64,000 bases of DNA, taken from positions 1 to 64,000 of the forward strand of contig NZ_CALUAE010000014.1 of assembly GCF_943913955.1 (NCBI RefSeq). The letters are read 5' to 3'. Position 1 is the stretch's first letter. Every line of letters begins with the position of its first letter. Source of the stretch: Mycolicibacterium bacteremicum (GTDB taxonomy: Bacteria > Actinomycetota > Actinomycetes > Mycobacteriales > Mycobacteriaceae). Below are positions 41,638 to 50,167 of this stretch, piece by piece. The notes under the pieces were generated by a model. The model searched no databases. It was given only the letters and a program-made list of their open reading frames with translations, and was not told where the DNA came from. The position numbers were made by a program, and so were the translations under genes.

Positions 41638-42552
41638 TTAGCGACCACTTCCGATGAAATCCAGGATGTGCCGCGCCGTGGCGTCGGGCCGGTCGAGTTG
41701 CAGGAAGTGTCCGCCGCCGGCCACCGTGTACGCGACGCTGCCGGCCGGCAACACGTTACGCACCCAGTCGGTGTAATCCGCCGAGGCACAACCGTCGTCG
41801 GTGCCGTGCAGGTACAGCGTCGGCAGTACCGGCGGATTCAGCCAGTGCCGGTGCAGTTCGGCGTAGCGGGCCGGCGGACGGCTGTTGCGCACCGTGGCCC
41901 GGTAATAGCCCAGCGCGGCCCGCCAATGCTCCGGCGCGCCGATCGCCTCCAGCACCAGGCGCACGTCCTCGGCCCCGTCGTATCCCGGCGACCAGTCCCG
42001 CCACAGTTTGGGCACCACCCGCTCAGCGGTCTGCTCGGGCAGCCACGGCAACTGGAAGAACAGGATGTACCAGCTGCGGCGCACCTGGCGCGGCAGTTGC
42101 GCGGCAAGCCGGCCGGCACCGGCCAGACCACCCGGTGCGCGGAACGCCGCCGAGGGCGGGACCGACATGATGGTGGCCTTGGCGAACGGACTGTCCGGCA
42201 TGGCGGCCAGTCCGGTGGCGGCGATGGCACCCCAGTCGTGCCCGATCACCACGTCGCGGCCGGTGGGCCCGGCCGCATCGAGCACGCGTAACGCATCGTC
42301 CATCAGCGCGCCGACGTGATAGCTGCCCTCGGCCGACAGCGACGAGGGCGCGTAACCGCGCATGAACGGCGCCACCACCCGCCATCCGGCGTCGGCGAGC
42401 TTCGGTGCGACGTGGCGCCAGCCGTGCGCGGTATCGGGAAAACCGTGCAGACACACCGCAACCGGTGCATCCGCATTCTCCCAGTCACCCCAGGTCAACG
42501 TGCGCAGCGTGACATCGTCGGTGGTGATGTCGAGGGTGCGGGCCGCCATCAT
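41638..42552 (-). CDS. Alpha/beta hydrolase, epoxide-hydrolase-like, in the mce operon
   Basis: 304 residues. HGFPD oxyanion loop (about 36-40), nucleophile elbow GHDWGA with Asp as nucleophile, and a late His in GGGHFLQLDRP; together these indicate an epoxide hydrolase/dehalogenase-type alpha/beta fold. Cytoplasmic, no signal peptide. The ATG shares one base with the stop of the upstream Mce-associated gene (TGATG), so it is translationally coupled to the mce operon. It may cleave or modify the imported lipid (inference). Confidence 0.85.
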   Translation of the reverse strand: MMAARTLDITTDDVTLRTLTWGDWENADAPVAVCLHGFPDTAHGWRHVAPKLADAGWRVVAPFMRGYAPSSLSAEGSYHVGALMDDALRVLDAAGPTGRDVVIGHDWGAIAATGLAAMPDSPFAKATIMSVPPSAAFRAPGGLAGAGRLAAQLPRQVRRSWYILFFQLPWLPEQTAERVVPKLWRDWSPGYDGAEDVRLVLEAIGAPEHWRAALGYYRATVRNSRPPARYAELHRHWLNPPVLPTLYLHGTDDGCASADYTDWVRNVLPAGSVAYTVAGGGHFLQLDRPDATARHILDFIGSGR

Positions 42553-43181
42553 CAGACCGGGTCGAAGCCGGAGATGAGCCAGCGGTCGGCCTGCTTCTCC
42601 AAGGTGACCCGCACGCTGGAGGCGGTGTCGGTCGGCGCGTCGGCACCGACGACGACGGTCTGGTTGACGAACACCAGCACCACCGCCCTGCTCGGGTCCG
42701 CCGACACCGATGCGGCCGCCGGAACCGTTGCCACGGCGGAGATCTGCTTCTCCTTGGCGCCGGGGATGACGACATTGGTGGTCAACTCGGTGTAGGCGTC
42801 GGCGAAGTCGCCGGTGAGCAGCGCGCGCGCGTCGGTGAGTTGCTGTTCGACGGTATCGGGTTTGTAGGACAGCAGCGCGATGGTGCTCGCGGTGGCGGCC
42901 TGCACCGATTCGGTGCGCGCAGCATCCTCGTTGCGCACCGAATTGTCCTGCCACTTCAGGAATCCGGCGACCAGACCCAGCACCAGCGCCAGGCCCGGGA
43001 GGATGCCGTAGGCCAGTACCCGCGCCCACTGGACGCCGCGTTTCGCGGGCTCCTCGCCAGGGCCGGCGGTCTCGTCGAGTTCGGCGGGCTCGGTCGCCTC
43101 GGCGGCCGCGGCCGTCTCATCGAGCTCGATGGCCGTCGATTCGGCGTCGGCCGCCTCGGTATCCGGCTTGTTCTCGGTCAC
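42552..43181 (-). CDS. Mce-associated membrane protein 2
   Basis: 209 residues from a GTG overlapping the previous gene by 4 nt. A Glu/Ala-rich disordered N-terminus (1-50), one membrane helix (about 56-76, AYGILPGLALVLGLVAGF), then an NTF2-like external domain (about 80-209, ending KQADRWLISGFDPV). This is the usual Mas architecture (Rv0177/Rv0178-like). Such proteins stabilise the Mce complex in the envelope. Confidence 0.87.
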   Translation of the reverse strand: MTENKPDTEAADAESTAIELDETAAAAEATEPAELDETAGPGEEPAKRGVQWARVLAYGILPGLALVLGLVAGFLKWQDNSVRNEDAARTESVQAATASTIALLSYKPDTVEQQLTDARALLTGDFADAYTELTTNVVIPGAKEKQISAVATVPAAASVSADPSRAVVLVFVNQTVVVGADAPTDTASSVRVTLEKQADRWLISGFDPV

Positions 43182-43858
43182 GGGACGAACTCCACGTTGG
43201 CCACCTTCACCTGGTCTGCGCCGACGTCCTGCACGGTGACCCGCATCCGCCACAGTCGCGGTTGTTGTTCGGCGGCACCGGCATTGGAGGTCTGCACGGT
43301 CACCGCGACGAGTACCCGCGCCTCGGTATCGGTATCGGATTCCAGCCCGGCCTCGGTCACCGAGCCGACCGACTTCGACTGGGCCTGCTTCACGACATCG
43401 ATGAACGGGGCGGCACGCTGCTGGAAATCGTCGTAGAAGGTGCCGGTGGCCGAATCCAGGATGCGCTGCACATCGGCCTCGGCGTGTTCCCAGTCGATGG
43501 TGGTCAGGTTGATCGCGCCCTGCCTGCCGACCTGGAGGAAAAGCTCCCGTTTGGCGTCGAGCTGCTGGGATTCGTACGTGCGGAAGCCCAGCCAGCCGAC
43601 CAGGCCCGCCAGCGCCACGACCACGACGAGACCGAGGATGGTCGCCAACCGCAGATGCGAGTCACCGTCGACGGCGGCAGCCTGCTCTGCTTCGTCGATG
43701 TCCTCCGCGTCGCCGGCCGGCTCCTCGGCATTGTCATCCGTCGCGGACTCCGCGACGGCGGCCGTCTCGTCGGATTCGATGTCCTCGGTCGCCGGTGAGG
43801 TCGGCTCTGCTGCGGACTCGCTCACTTCCCCGGTGGGGGTAGCAGCATCGTCTGCCAT
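43178..43858 (-). CDS. Mce-associated membrane protein 1
   Basis: 226 residues. An acidic, Ala-rich N-terminus (1-66), one membrane helix (about 72-92, TILGLVVVVALAGLVGWLGF), then an NTF2-like domain with DWEHAEADVQRILDSATGTFYDDFQQRAAPF, which is typical for Mce-associated proteins. Its start lies 37 nt inside the end of mceF in another frame. Likely anchored in the membrane with the domain outside, next to the Mce hexamer. Confidence 0.87.
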   Translation of the reverse strand: MADDAATPTGEVSESAAEPTSPATEDIESDETAAVAESATDDNAEEPAGDAEDIDEAEQAAAVDGDSHLRLATILGLVVVVALAGLVGWLGFRTYESQQLDAKRELFLQVGRQGAINLTTIDWEHAEADVQRILDSATGTFYDDFQQRAAPFIDVVKQAQSKSVGSVTEAGLESDTDTEARVLVAVTVQTSNAGAAEQQPRLWRMRVTVQDVGADQVKVANVEFVP

Positions 43859-45288
43859 GTCTGCTCCTCGTTCGCGGTGCGGCCCAGATTGGACTGGGTG
43901 TACACCTTGCCGTCCGGTCCAACGTACGTGCCGCTTGCCGGATCGTATTCGGCGGCCGCGACCGCCGGCGGTTCCGGCGCCGGTGCCGGCACCGTTTGCG
44001 CTGGTTGTTGGCCCGGGCGCAGCTGCGGGACGGACTGTCCCGACAGGGTCGCGTTCGGGTCGCCCTTCCAGTTGTTGCCGTCGTTGAGCGGGACGTAGGT
44101 CTCGTCACTCTCACACATCGCTGCGCTCGGGGCGCGCTTACCCGGCACGGTGATGCACGGCAGGTTGCGGGCGCCGCGCACGTTGTTCGGTGAATCCTGC
44201 GGGATGCGGCAGTACAGGTCGCCGGCCGGTCGGTCCGGGTAGTCCTCCAGCGCCGCGGCCCGCCGCTGCTGGGCGGGCAGGAAGCCGGTGGTACACGCGG
44301 GCGGCAGGTTCAGATTCAGGTTGAAGTTCAGGTAGGCGCCCTTGTAGTCCTGCTTGGTGTGCCGGTTGGCGGTTCCGGTGGCCTGGGTGGTGGCGGTGCC
44401 TTGCGGCAGCAGCACCAGCAACTGCTCCAGCGCGGGCTGGTAGGCGATGGCCACCTCGTTGACGTTCACCAGGTTGGCCAGCACGATCGGCAGCGTCGGC
44501 TGCAGCCGGTCCAACAGTGCCCGCACCTCCTCGGCGGCGCCGGGACCGCGTTCCAGGATCCCGCGCACCGCGCCGTCGTGGTCACGTAGTTCGGCGGTGA
44601 TCGTCGACAGGTTCGACGCCCATGCCTGAATGGAGCCGGCGGTGTCGGTCTGGCTGTCCAGCACCGGCTTTGACTGATCGATCAGCGCGGTCAGCGGATC
44701 CAGATTGGCGCGCGCGTCGATGGCCAGCTGTGTCGATCCCTTCACCAGCCGGTTCAGATCCGGCCCCAGGCCGCCGACGGCCAGGTAGGCCTCGTCGACC
44801 GCGGTGCGCAGGTTGTCACCCGGAATCGCCTGCAAGCCACGGTTGGTCGCATCGAGCAGGGTGTTGACGTCCATCGGCACCGTGGTCCGGTCCAGCGGGA
44901 TGACATCGCCGTCACGCAGTTCGGGGCCGCCGGCGCTGCGCGGCAACAGTTCGACGAACAGCTCACCGACCGCGGTCTGGCTGTGCACGGCCGCGTCGAG
45001 ATCGGCGGGGATGGGCACGCCGGACTCCAACGACAGCAGCGCCTCCACCGTGCCGCGCTCGGTCAGTCCGACCTTCTCGACCCGGCCCACCTGCGATCCG
45101 CGGTAGGTGACATTGCTGCGTTCGTAGAGGCCGCCGGTCTCGGGCAGTTCCAGGGTCACCCGGTAGTGCCCGGCGCCGAACAACAGGTTGGGCAATCGCA
45201 TGTAGCTGAACGCCATGATGCCGATCGCGATGATGGAGATGGCGATGAACACGGCCATCTGGATCAGGATTCGTCTGGTCAGTACCAT
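43822..45288 (-). CDS. mceF: MceF, Mce-family lipid transport protein
   Basis: 488 residues. N-terminal membrane anchor (about 5-28), MCE domain (about 38-115, YRVTLELPETGGLYERSNVTYRGSQVGRVEKV), then long helices forming the transport tunnel, and a Pro-rich C-terminus with conserved YDPASGTYVGPDGKVYTQSNLG. It forms a heterohexamer with MceA-E that carries lipids across the periplasm. The start is 1 nt after the mceE stop. Confidence 0.93.
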   Translation of the reverse strand: MVLTRRILIQMAVFIAISIIAIGIMAFSYMRLPNLLFGAGHYRVTLELPETGGLYERSNVTYRGSQVGRVEKVGLTERGTVEALLSLESGVPIPADLDAAVHSQTAVGELFVELLPRSAGGPELRDGDVIPLDRTTVPMDVNTLLDATNRGLQAIPGDNLRTAVDEAYLAVGGLGPDLNRLVKGSTQLAIDARANLDPLTALIDQSKPVLDSQTDTAGSIQAWASNLSTITAELRDHDGAVRGILERGPGAAEEVRALLDRLQPTLPIVLANLVNVNEVAIAYQPALEQLLVLLPQGTATTQATGTANRHTKQDYKGAYLNFNLNLNLPPACTTGFLPAQQRRAAALEDYPDRPAGDLYCRIPQDSPNNVRGARNLPCITVPGKRAPSAAMCESDETYVPLNDGNNWKGDPNATLSGQSVPQLRPGQQPAQTVPAPAPEPPAVAAAEYDPASGTYVGPDGKVYTQSNLGRTANEEQTWQTMLLPPPGK

Positions 45289-45289
45289 C

Positions 45290-46405
45290 TCAACGCCCCT
45301 GATCCCAGCGGTACGGCGCCACAAGCGGATTCACCGCGGTGTACGGGCTGGGCAGCTGCCCGATGGTGCGGCCCCATTGCATCTCCAACTCGGTGAGGTC
45401 GCCTTCCCACCGGGTACCGGTGAACAGGCCCTGGTCCATCCGGCTCAGCGTCAGGTCGACGACCAGCGTGAGGTTGGCGTAGTCACCGCGCATCCAGTTG
45501 GTGATCGTCTCCTTCGGGAACGGGTACGTCGTCAGGAAGCTCAGGCCACGGGTCAACGCCGGCCCGGCGTTGGCCAGCGACTCCAGCGTCGGCCCGAGGG
45601 CTTTCAGCTCGGCGACCAACGCATCCTTGGTCTGGTTGGCCGAGTCCGCGGCCAGCGCGCTGAAGCGGCCCAGTTGCACCAGCGCCTCGGCCAGGATCTC
45701 GCGCTGGTCCTTGAGCACCTCGAGCGCGTCCGGGAGGGTCTGCAACGCCTTGTCCACCACCGGCTTCTGCTCGGCGACCTGACCGACCAGAGAGTTCAGG
45801 CTCTCGGCCGCGGCGATGATGTCGTCCTTCTGGTCGTTGTTGTAGGCGATGAAGCGGTCGAGCTGTTCGATCAGGCTGCGCAGATCGGCCTCGCGTCCGG
45901 TGAACGCCTGGCTGAAGGCCGTGGTGATGTCCTGCACGTTGCCCAGCCCGCCGCCGTTGAGCAGCAGCGAGATCGCGGCCAGCGTCTGCTCGGTGGTCGG
46001 GTAGGCGCCACTGGATGCCAGCGGGATCACCGAGCCGGCCTGCAGCCGGCCCTGCGGATCGGCGGGTGCGGCGAGCTCGATGTGCTGAGAACCCAGCAGG
46101 CTGGTTTGGCCCAGGGTGGCGGTCGCGTTGGCGGGCAGCACGACGTCACCGTTGAGGCTCATGGTGACCAGCGCATGCCAGTCCTGCCGCTCGATGTCGG
46201 TGACGTTGCCGACGGTCACATCCCCGACCCGGACCCGCGAGTTCGGGGACAGGTGATCGATATCGGGCATCTGCGCCTGGATGGTGTACGAGCCCGGACC
46301 GCGCCCCTCGACACCGGGCAGGGCCACCGAATTCAGGCCCTTCCACTGGCATCCGGTGGCGGCGGCCGCGACGATCAGCAGCGAGCCGACGATCCGCGTT
46401 CTCAC
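45290..46405 (-). CDS. mceE: MceE, Mce-family lipoprotein
   Basis: 371 residues. GTG start in a 4-nt overlap with mceD. Lipoprotein signal with lipobox ATGC; the lipidated Cys is residue 19. MCE domain (about 38-115, SYTIQAQMPDIDHLSPNSRVRVGDVTVGNVTDI), then helical tunnel region. The LprK/LprN-type lipoprotein subunit of the Mce hexamer. Confidence 0.93.
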   Translation of the reverse strand: MRTRIVGSLLIVAAAATGCQWKGLNSVALPGVEGRGPGSYTIQAQMPDIDHLSPNSRVRVGDVTVGNVTDIERQDWHALVTMSLNGDVVLPANATATLGQTSLLGSQHIELAAPADPQGRLQAGSVIPLASSGAYPTTEQTLAAISLLLNGGGLGNVQDITTAFSQAFTGREADLRSLIEQLDRFIAYNNDQKDDIIAAAESLNSLVGQVAEQKPVVDKALQTLPDALEVLKDQREILAEALVQLGRFSALAADSANQTKDALVAELKALGPTLESLANAGPALTRGLSFLTTYPFPKETITNWMRGDYANLTLVVDLTLSRMDQGLFTGTRWEGDLTELEMQWGRTIGQLPSPYTAVNPLVAPYRWDQGR

Positions 46406-47745
46406 GAGCCACCTCCGGCCGGCACCATCAGGCCGGGCAGGCCGGCGGCCGGGTTGGTCGCGGTGGCGAGTTCGGCGGCCAGCGGCGGACCCGGCAGCGG
46501 CGCCGCCGGGCTGTTCGGGTCCACCGGTGCGGGCGGCGGTGGCGGGCCGGCCGGCGGGATGTAGTCCGGTCGCAGCCAATCCTCGCTCCAGGTCAGCTCG
46601 TTCGGCCGTGCCGAGGCGGTGACGCCGAGGTTCTGACCGATCGGCAGGAAGTTGTACTGCCGGTTCTTCACGATCGGCGCCAGGTACTGCACACACAGTT
46701 TCGAGGACTGTTCGGCGTTCAGGCGGGAGGCGGCCTGCACGGCACCGCACAGGAAGGTGATCGGATCGGCGAAGTTGTTGATCACCGGGACGCTGGACAC
46801 CGCGCCCTGGGCGGGTTGGTAGATGTTGATGTAGTTCTGGAAGCTGGTCGGTGCGACATGCAGGAACTGCTTCAGATCGCCCAGGCTCTCGTTGAGTGCG
46901 GTGGTGACACCGGCCAGCTTGTCCGATGTGGTGCCCAGTGTTTCGCGGTTGTCGGCGACGAAGTTCTGCACCAGGCCGACGGTGTCGGACAGATCCTGGA
47001 TTGCGGTGCCGACCTCGTCGGGGTTGTCGGCCAGCGTGCCCGTGACCGACGCCAGGTTCTGGTTCAGCGCCCGCATCACATCGGTGCTGTCCTGCAGCGC
47101 CGACACCAGGATCGACAGATTCTTGACGGTGGCGAACACATCGGTGCTGTGATCGCCGACCGCCGAGATCGCTTGGGAGAGCTTGACCAACGTTGCGCGG
47201 ATGTCGGCGCCCTGGCCGCGCAGGTTGTCCGCGGCGGTGTTGATGAAGGCCCCGAGTTCACTCACCCCGCCGGGTTCGGTGGGTTGCAGTGTCTCGGTGA
47301 TGCGGTGCAGCTGCTCGCGCACATCGTCGTATTCGACCGGTACCACCGTGCGGTCCTGGCCGATGACCGCGTTGTCCTGCAGCACCGGACCCTCGGAATA
47401 GGTGGGGGTCAGCTGGATGGCCCGCGAGGTCACCAGCATCGGCGACAGGATCGCGGCGTTGACGTTCTCGGGCACCTTGTGGCTGCCGTCGTACCAGAAC
47501 GAGATCTTCACCCGTTCCGGCTCGGGCTCGATCTTCTCGATCCGGCCGACCGGCACACCGAGGATCACGACGTCGTCGCCGACGAAGATGCCGTTGCTGC
47601 TGTCGAAGTACGCCACCACGTTGACCCGGTTGAGCGTCTCGGTGGTGCGCACCACCAGGTAGATGCCGGCGGCCAGGATGACCACCAGAACCAGGGCCAG
47701 CGTCAGCCGACCCGCCTTGTGCCGCGAGGGAGCTGATGAGGTCAC
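46402..47745 (-). CDS. mceD: MceD, Mce-family lipid transport protein
   Basis: 447 residues. Membrane anchor (about 12-32), MCE domain (about 40-115, VNVVAYFDSSNGIFVGDDVVILGVPVGRIEKI), helical region to about 310, and a Pro-rich tail (YIPPAGPPPPPAPVDP). 4-nt overlaps with both neighbours. Tunnel subunit of the Mce transporter. Confidence 0.93.
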   Translation of the reverse strand: MTSSAPSRHKAGRLTLALVLVVILAAGIYLVVRTTETLNRVNVVAYFDSSNGIFVGDDVVILGVPVGRIEKIEPEPERVKISFWYDGSHKVPENVNAAILSPMLVTSRAIQLTPTYSEGPVLQDNAVIGQDRTVVPVEYDDVREQLHRITETLQPTEPGGVSELGAFINTAADNLRGQGADIRATLVKLSQAISAVGDHSTDVFATVKNLSILVSALQDSTDVMRALNQNLASVTGTLADNPDEVGTAIQDLSDTVGLVQNFVADNRETLGTTSDKLAGVTTALNESLGDLKQFLHVAPTSFQNYINIYQPAQGAVSSVPVINNFADPITFLCGAVQAASRLNAEQSSKLCVQYLAPIVKNRQYNFLPIGQNLGVTASARPNELTWSEDWLRPDYIPPAGPPPPPAPVDPNSPAAPLPGPPLAAELATATNPAAGLPGLMVPAGGGS

Positions 47746-49106
47746 TGCGGGCCTCCCGGTTGTGCTCCGGTCCCGTGCACGACGGGCTCACCGGGTGCGG
47801 GCACGAACACCGGGCCCGGCGGGGTCGGTGTGGACGCGATTCCTGGCGGCGCGATCGCCGGCGGTCCCGGCGGCGGACCGCCCGGTGCCGGCGCGGGCGG
47901 CGGCTCGCGGTACGGGTAGCAGCCGGTCGGGCCGGGCAGCGGGATTCCCGGTGGGCCGCAACCAAGGTCGCCCGGATTCCCGGTGATGGCGTCGGGCAGG
48001 GTCAGCCGCGGTTCGCCGCCCTGGCCGGTGCGCGGATACGGGATGGGCATGGCCGGGGTGCCCGGCTGGCCCACCTGCGGGTCGGTGCGCTCCGAGGGCA
48101 GCAGGACATTGGGGTCCAGGCCCAGATCGGAGAACGCGGCATCGATGAAGGGCTGCACGAACTGGCCCGGCAGCAGATTGGCCACATAGGACTTGAAGAA
48201 CGGTCCGCCCGAGACGGATTCACCCAGCGACATCGCGTAGTCGCCGATCAGCTTCAGCGAGCGCTGCAGCCGTTGCTTGCGGTTGTCCAGGATGGTCAGC
48301 ACACCGTTGAGCTTCTCGATGGCCGGCTTCATGGTCTCGTCGTTCTCGGCGATGAAGCCCTGCAGCTGCCGGCTCAGCGCGGAGATGTTGCCCGAGATGG
48401 CGTCCAGCGCCGCGGTCTGGGTCTGCAGTTCGGCCAGCAGCGCGTTGCTGCTGCGGACCAGGGTGACGATCTGGTCGCTGCGCTCGGCCAGCACGGTGGT
48501 CGCCTTGTTGGCGTTGCCCAGCAGGTCGCGCAGTTCGGCATCGCGTTCGTTGAGCGTCTCGGAGAACCGGGACACCCCCTCGATCGCGATCCGCAGTTCC
48601 GGCGGGGTGTCGGCGAAGGTCTCCGAGAGGACCCGCAGCGAATCCGAGAGCTGGGTGGTGTTCAGGCCGCTGATGGTCGACGCGAGATCGCCGAGGGCAT
48701 CCGGCAATTGGTAGGCCGGGGTGGTGCGGTCCAGCGGGATGGTGCCGTCCTGCCAGCCGTCCCCGCGCGGGGTGACCTCCAGATACTTGGTGCCCAGCAG
48801 GCTCTTGGTCTTGACCGCGGCCTCACTGCGGTCACCGATGCGCACGCCGTTGTCGATCTTGAAAGAGACCAGCACCCGCTGCCCGTCCAGTTCGACGCCC
48901 GAGACATGGCCGACCCGCATACCGGACACCTGCACCGCGGCCCCGTCGCGGATACCGCCCGCCTCCGAGAAGTACGCGGAATAGTCCTTTCCGCGGTCCA
49001 GGAACGGCAGCTTGTCGTAGTTCAGGGCGCCCAGGATGATCGCGGCGATGACGGTCAGACCTATTGCGCCGACCACCAATTGGTTGCGTTCTGCGAAGGA
49101 CTTCAT
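47742..49106 (-). CDS. mceC: MceC, Mce-family lipid transport protein
   Basis: 454 residues from the ATG that overlaps the mceB stop (ATGA); a GTG at 49118 would add four residues. Membrane anchor (about 10-30), MCE domain (about 36-115, YSAYFSEAGGIRDGAAVQVSGMRVGHVSGV), helical tunnel region and a Pro-rich tail of about 100 residues. Subunit of the Mce hexamer. Confidence 0.93.
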   Translation of the reverse strand: MKSFAERNQLVVGAIGLTVIAAIILGALNYDKLPFLDRGKDYSAYFSEAGGIRDGAAVQVSGMRVGHVSGVELDGQRVLVSFKIDNGVRIGDRSEAAVKTKSLLGTKYLEVTPRGDGWQDGTIPLDRTTPAYQLPDALGDLASTISGLNTTQLSDSLRVLSETFADTPPELRIAIEGVSRFSETLNERDAELRDLLGNANKATTVLAERSDQIVTLVRSSNALLAELQTQTAALDAISGNISALSRQLQGFIAENDETMKPAIEKLNGVLTILDNRKQRLQRSLKLIGDYAMSLGESVSGGPFFKSYVANLLPGQFVQPFIDAAFSDLGLDPNVLLPSERTDPQVGQPGTPAMPIPYPRTGQGGEPRLTLPDAITGNPGDLGCGPPGIPLPGPTGCYPYREPPPAPAPGGPPPGPPAIAPPGIASTPTPPGPVFVPAPGEPVVHGTGAQPGGPQ

Positions 49107-50134
49107 CGCGGGGTGCACCTCCCGGTGCTCTGTCCGGCCGCCTTCACATAGACCGGCTGCCCGCCCTTGCCGTTGAGCTTGAGGACGATGTCACAGAGGT
49201 AGAAGCTGAAGAAGTCGCCGTAGATGCCCTGGCGTGCCAACGCCTGGTAGGCGTCGGGCAGCGTGTTGATCAGGTTGTCGAAGTAGTCGGCATCGGCGAC
49301 GACGATGCCTGCGGCACGGTCGGTTTCGGTGATGGTCTTGGCCAGCGGCGGGCGGGCCTGCGCCAGCAGATCGGCGATGCTGCCGGCCGCCTCACTGACG
49401 TAGGCCACGCCGTTGGCGATGTCGGTGCGCCGTTCGGCCAGCCCGTCGACCAACTGGCTGAGCCCGTCGACGCCCTTGGCGAACTGCTCGTTCTGGTCAC
49501 CGAGCGAGCCCAGAACGGTGTTGAGGTTGACGATCACCTCTCCGATCAGTTGATCGCGGTCGGCCAGCGTATTGGTCAGCGCGGCAGTCTGGTTCAGGAA
49601 CGACCCGATGGTCGCGCCCTGACCCTGCAGCGCGCTGATCAGGGTGCCCGACAGCGCGTTGATCTGGTCGGGTTCCAACGCCTTGAACAGCGGCCGGAAG
49701 CCGCCGATCAGGGCGTCCAGATCCAGCGGGGGCGCGGTGCGGGCCAGTGGGATCGTCGATCCGGGCTGCAGCCGCCCGGTATCCCCGGCACCCTCCTGCA
49801 GGCCGAGATACCGTCCACCGATCAGATCGTCGTAGCGGATGACGGCCCGGGTGCCCTGGGTGAGCACCACCGAGGAGTCGGCGCTGAAGTTGACCAGCAC
49901 GGTGCCGTCGTCGCGGATCTCCATGTCGCCGACCTTGCCGACCTCGACCCCCGCGATGCGGACGAAGTCGCCGGGTTCCATGCCGCCGACGTTGGTGAAT
50001 TCGGCCTTGTAGCCCTGTTCGGTCTCACCGAAGCGCAACTGCGAGAAGATCGCGAACAGCCCGAAGACACCCAGCAGACACACTGCCAGGAAGATGGTGA
50101 GCCGCCAGATGGCGCCTCCCAAGTTGTCTTTCAT
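49103..50134 (-). CDS. mceB: MceB, Mce-family lipid transport protein
   Basis: 343 residues, the usual MceB length, without a Pro-rich tail. Membrane anchor (about 8-30), MCE domain (about 40-120, GYKAEFTNVGGMEPGDFVRIAGVEVGKVGDM), helices, then YGDFFSFYLCDIVLKLNGKGGQPVYVK near the end, a conserved MceB closing segment. It lies 33 nt after mceA, the largest gap in the operon. Confidence 0.93.
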   Translation of the reverse strand: MKDNLGGAIWRLTIFLAVCLLGVFGLFAIFSQLRFGETEQGYKAEFTNVGGMEPGDFVRIAGVEVGKVGDMEIRDDGTVLVNFSADSSVVLTQGTRAVIRYDDLIGGRYLGLQEGAGDTGRLQPGSTIPLARTAPPLDLDALIGGFRPLFKALEPDQINALSGTLISALQGQGATIGSFLNQTAALTNTLADRDQLIGEVIVNLNTVLGSLGDQNEQFAKGVDGLSQLVDGLAERRTDIANGVAYVSEAAGSIADLLAQARPPLAKTITETDRAAGIVVADADYFDNLINTLPDAYQALARQGIYGDFFSFYLCDIVLKLNGKGGQPVYVKAAGQSTGRCTPR

Positions 50135-50167
50135 GGCTTGCTCTATCTCCTAGGTTCTCGTCGTCGG

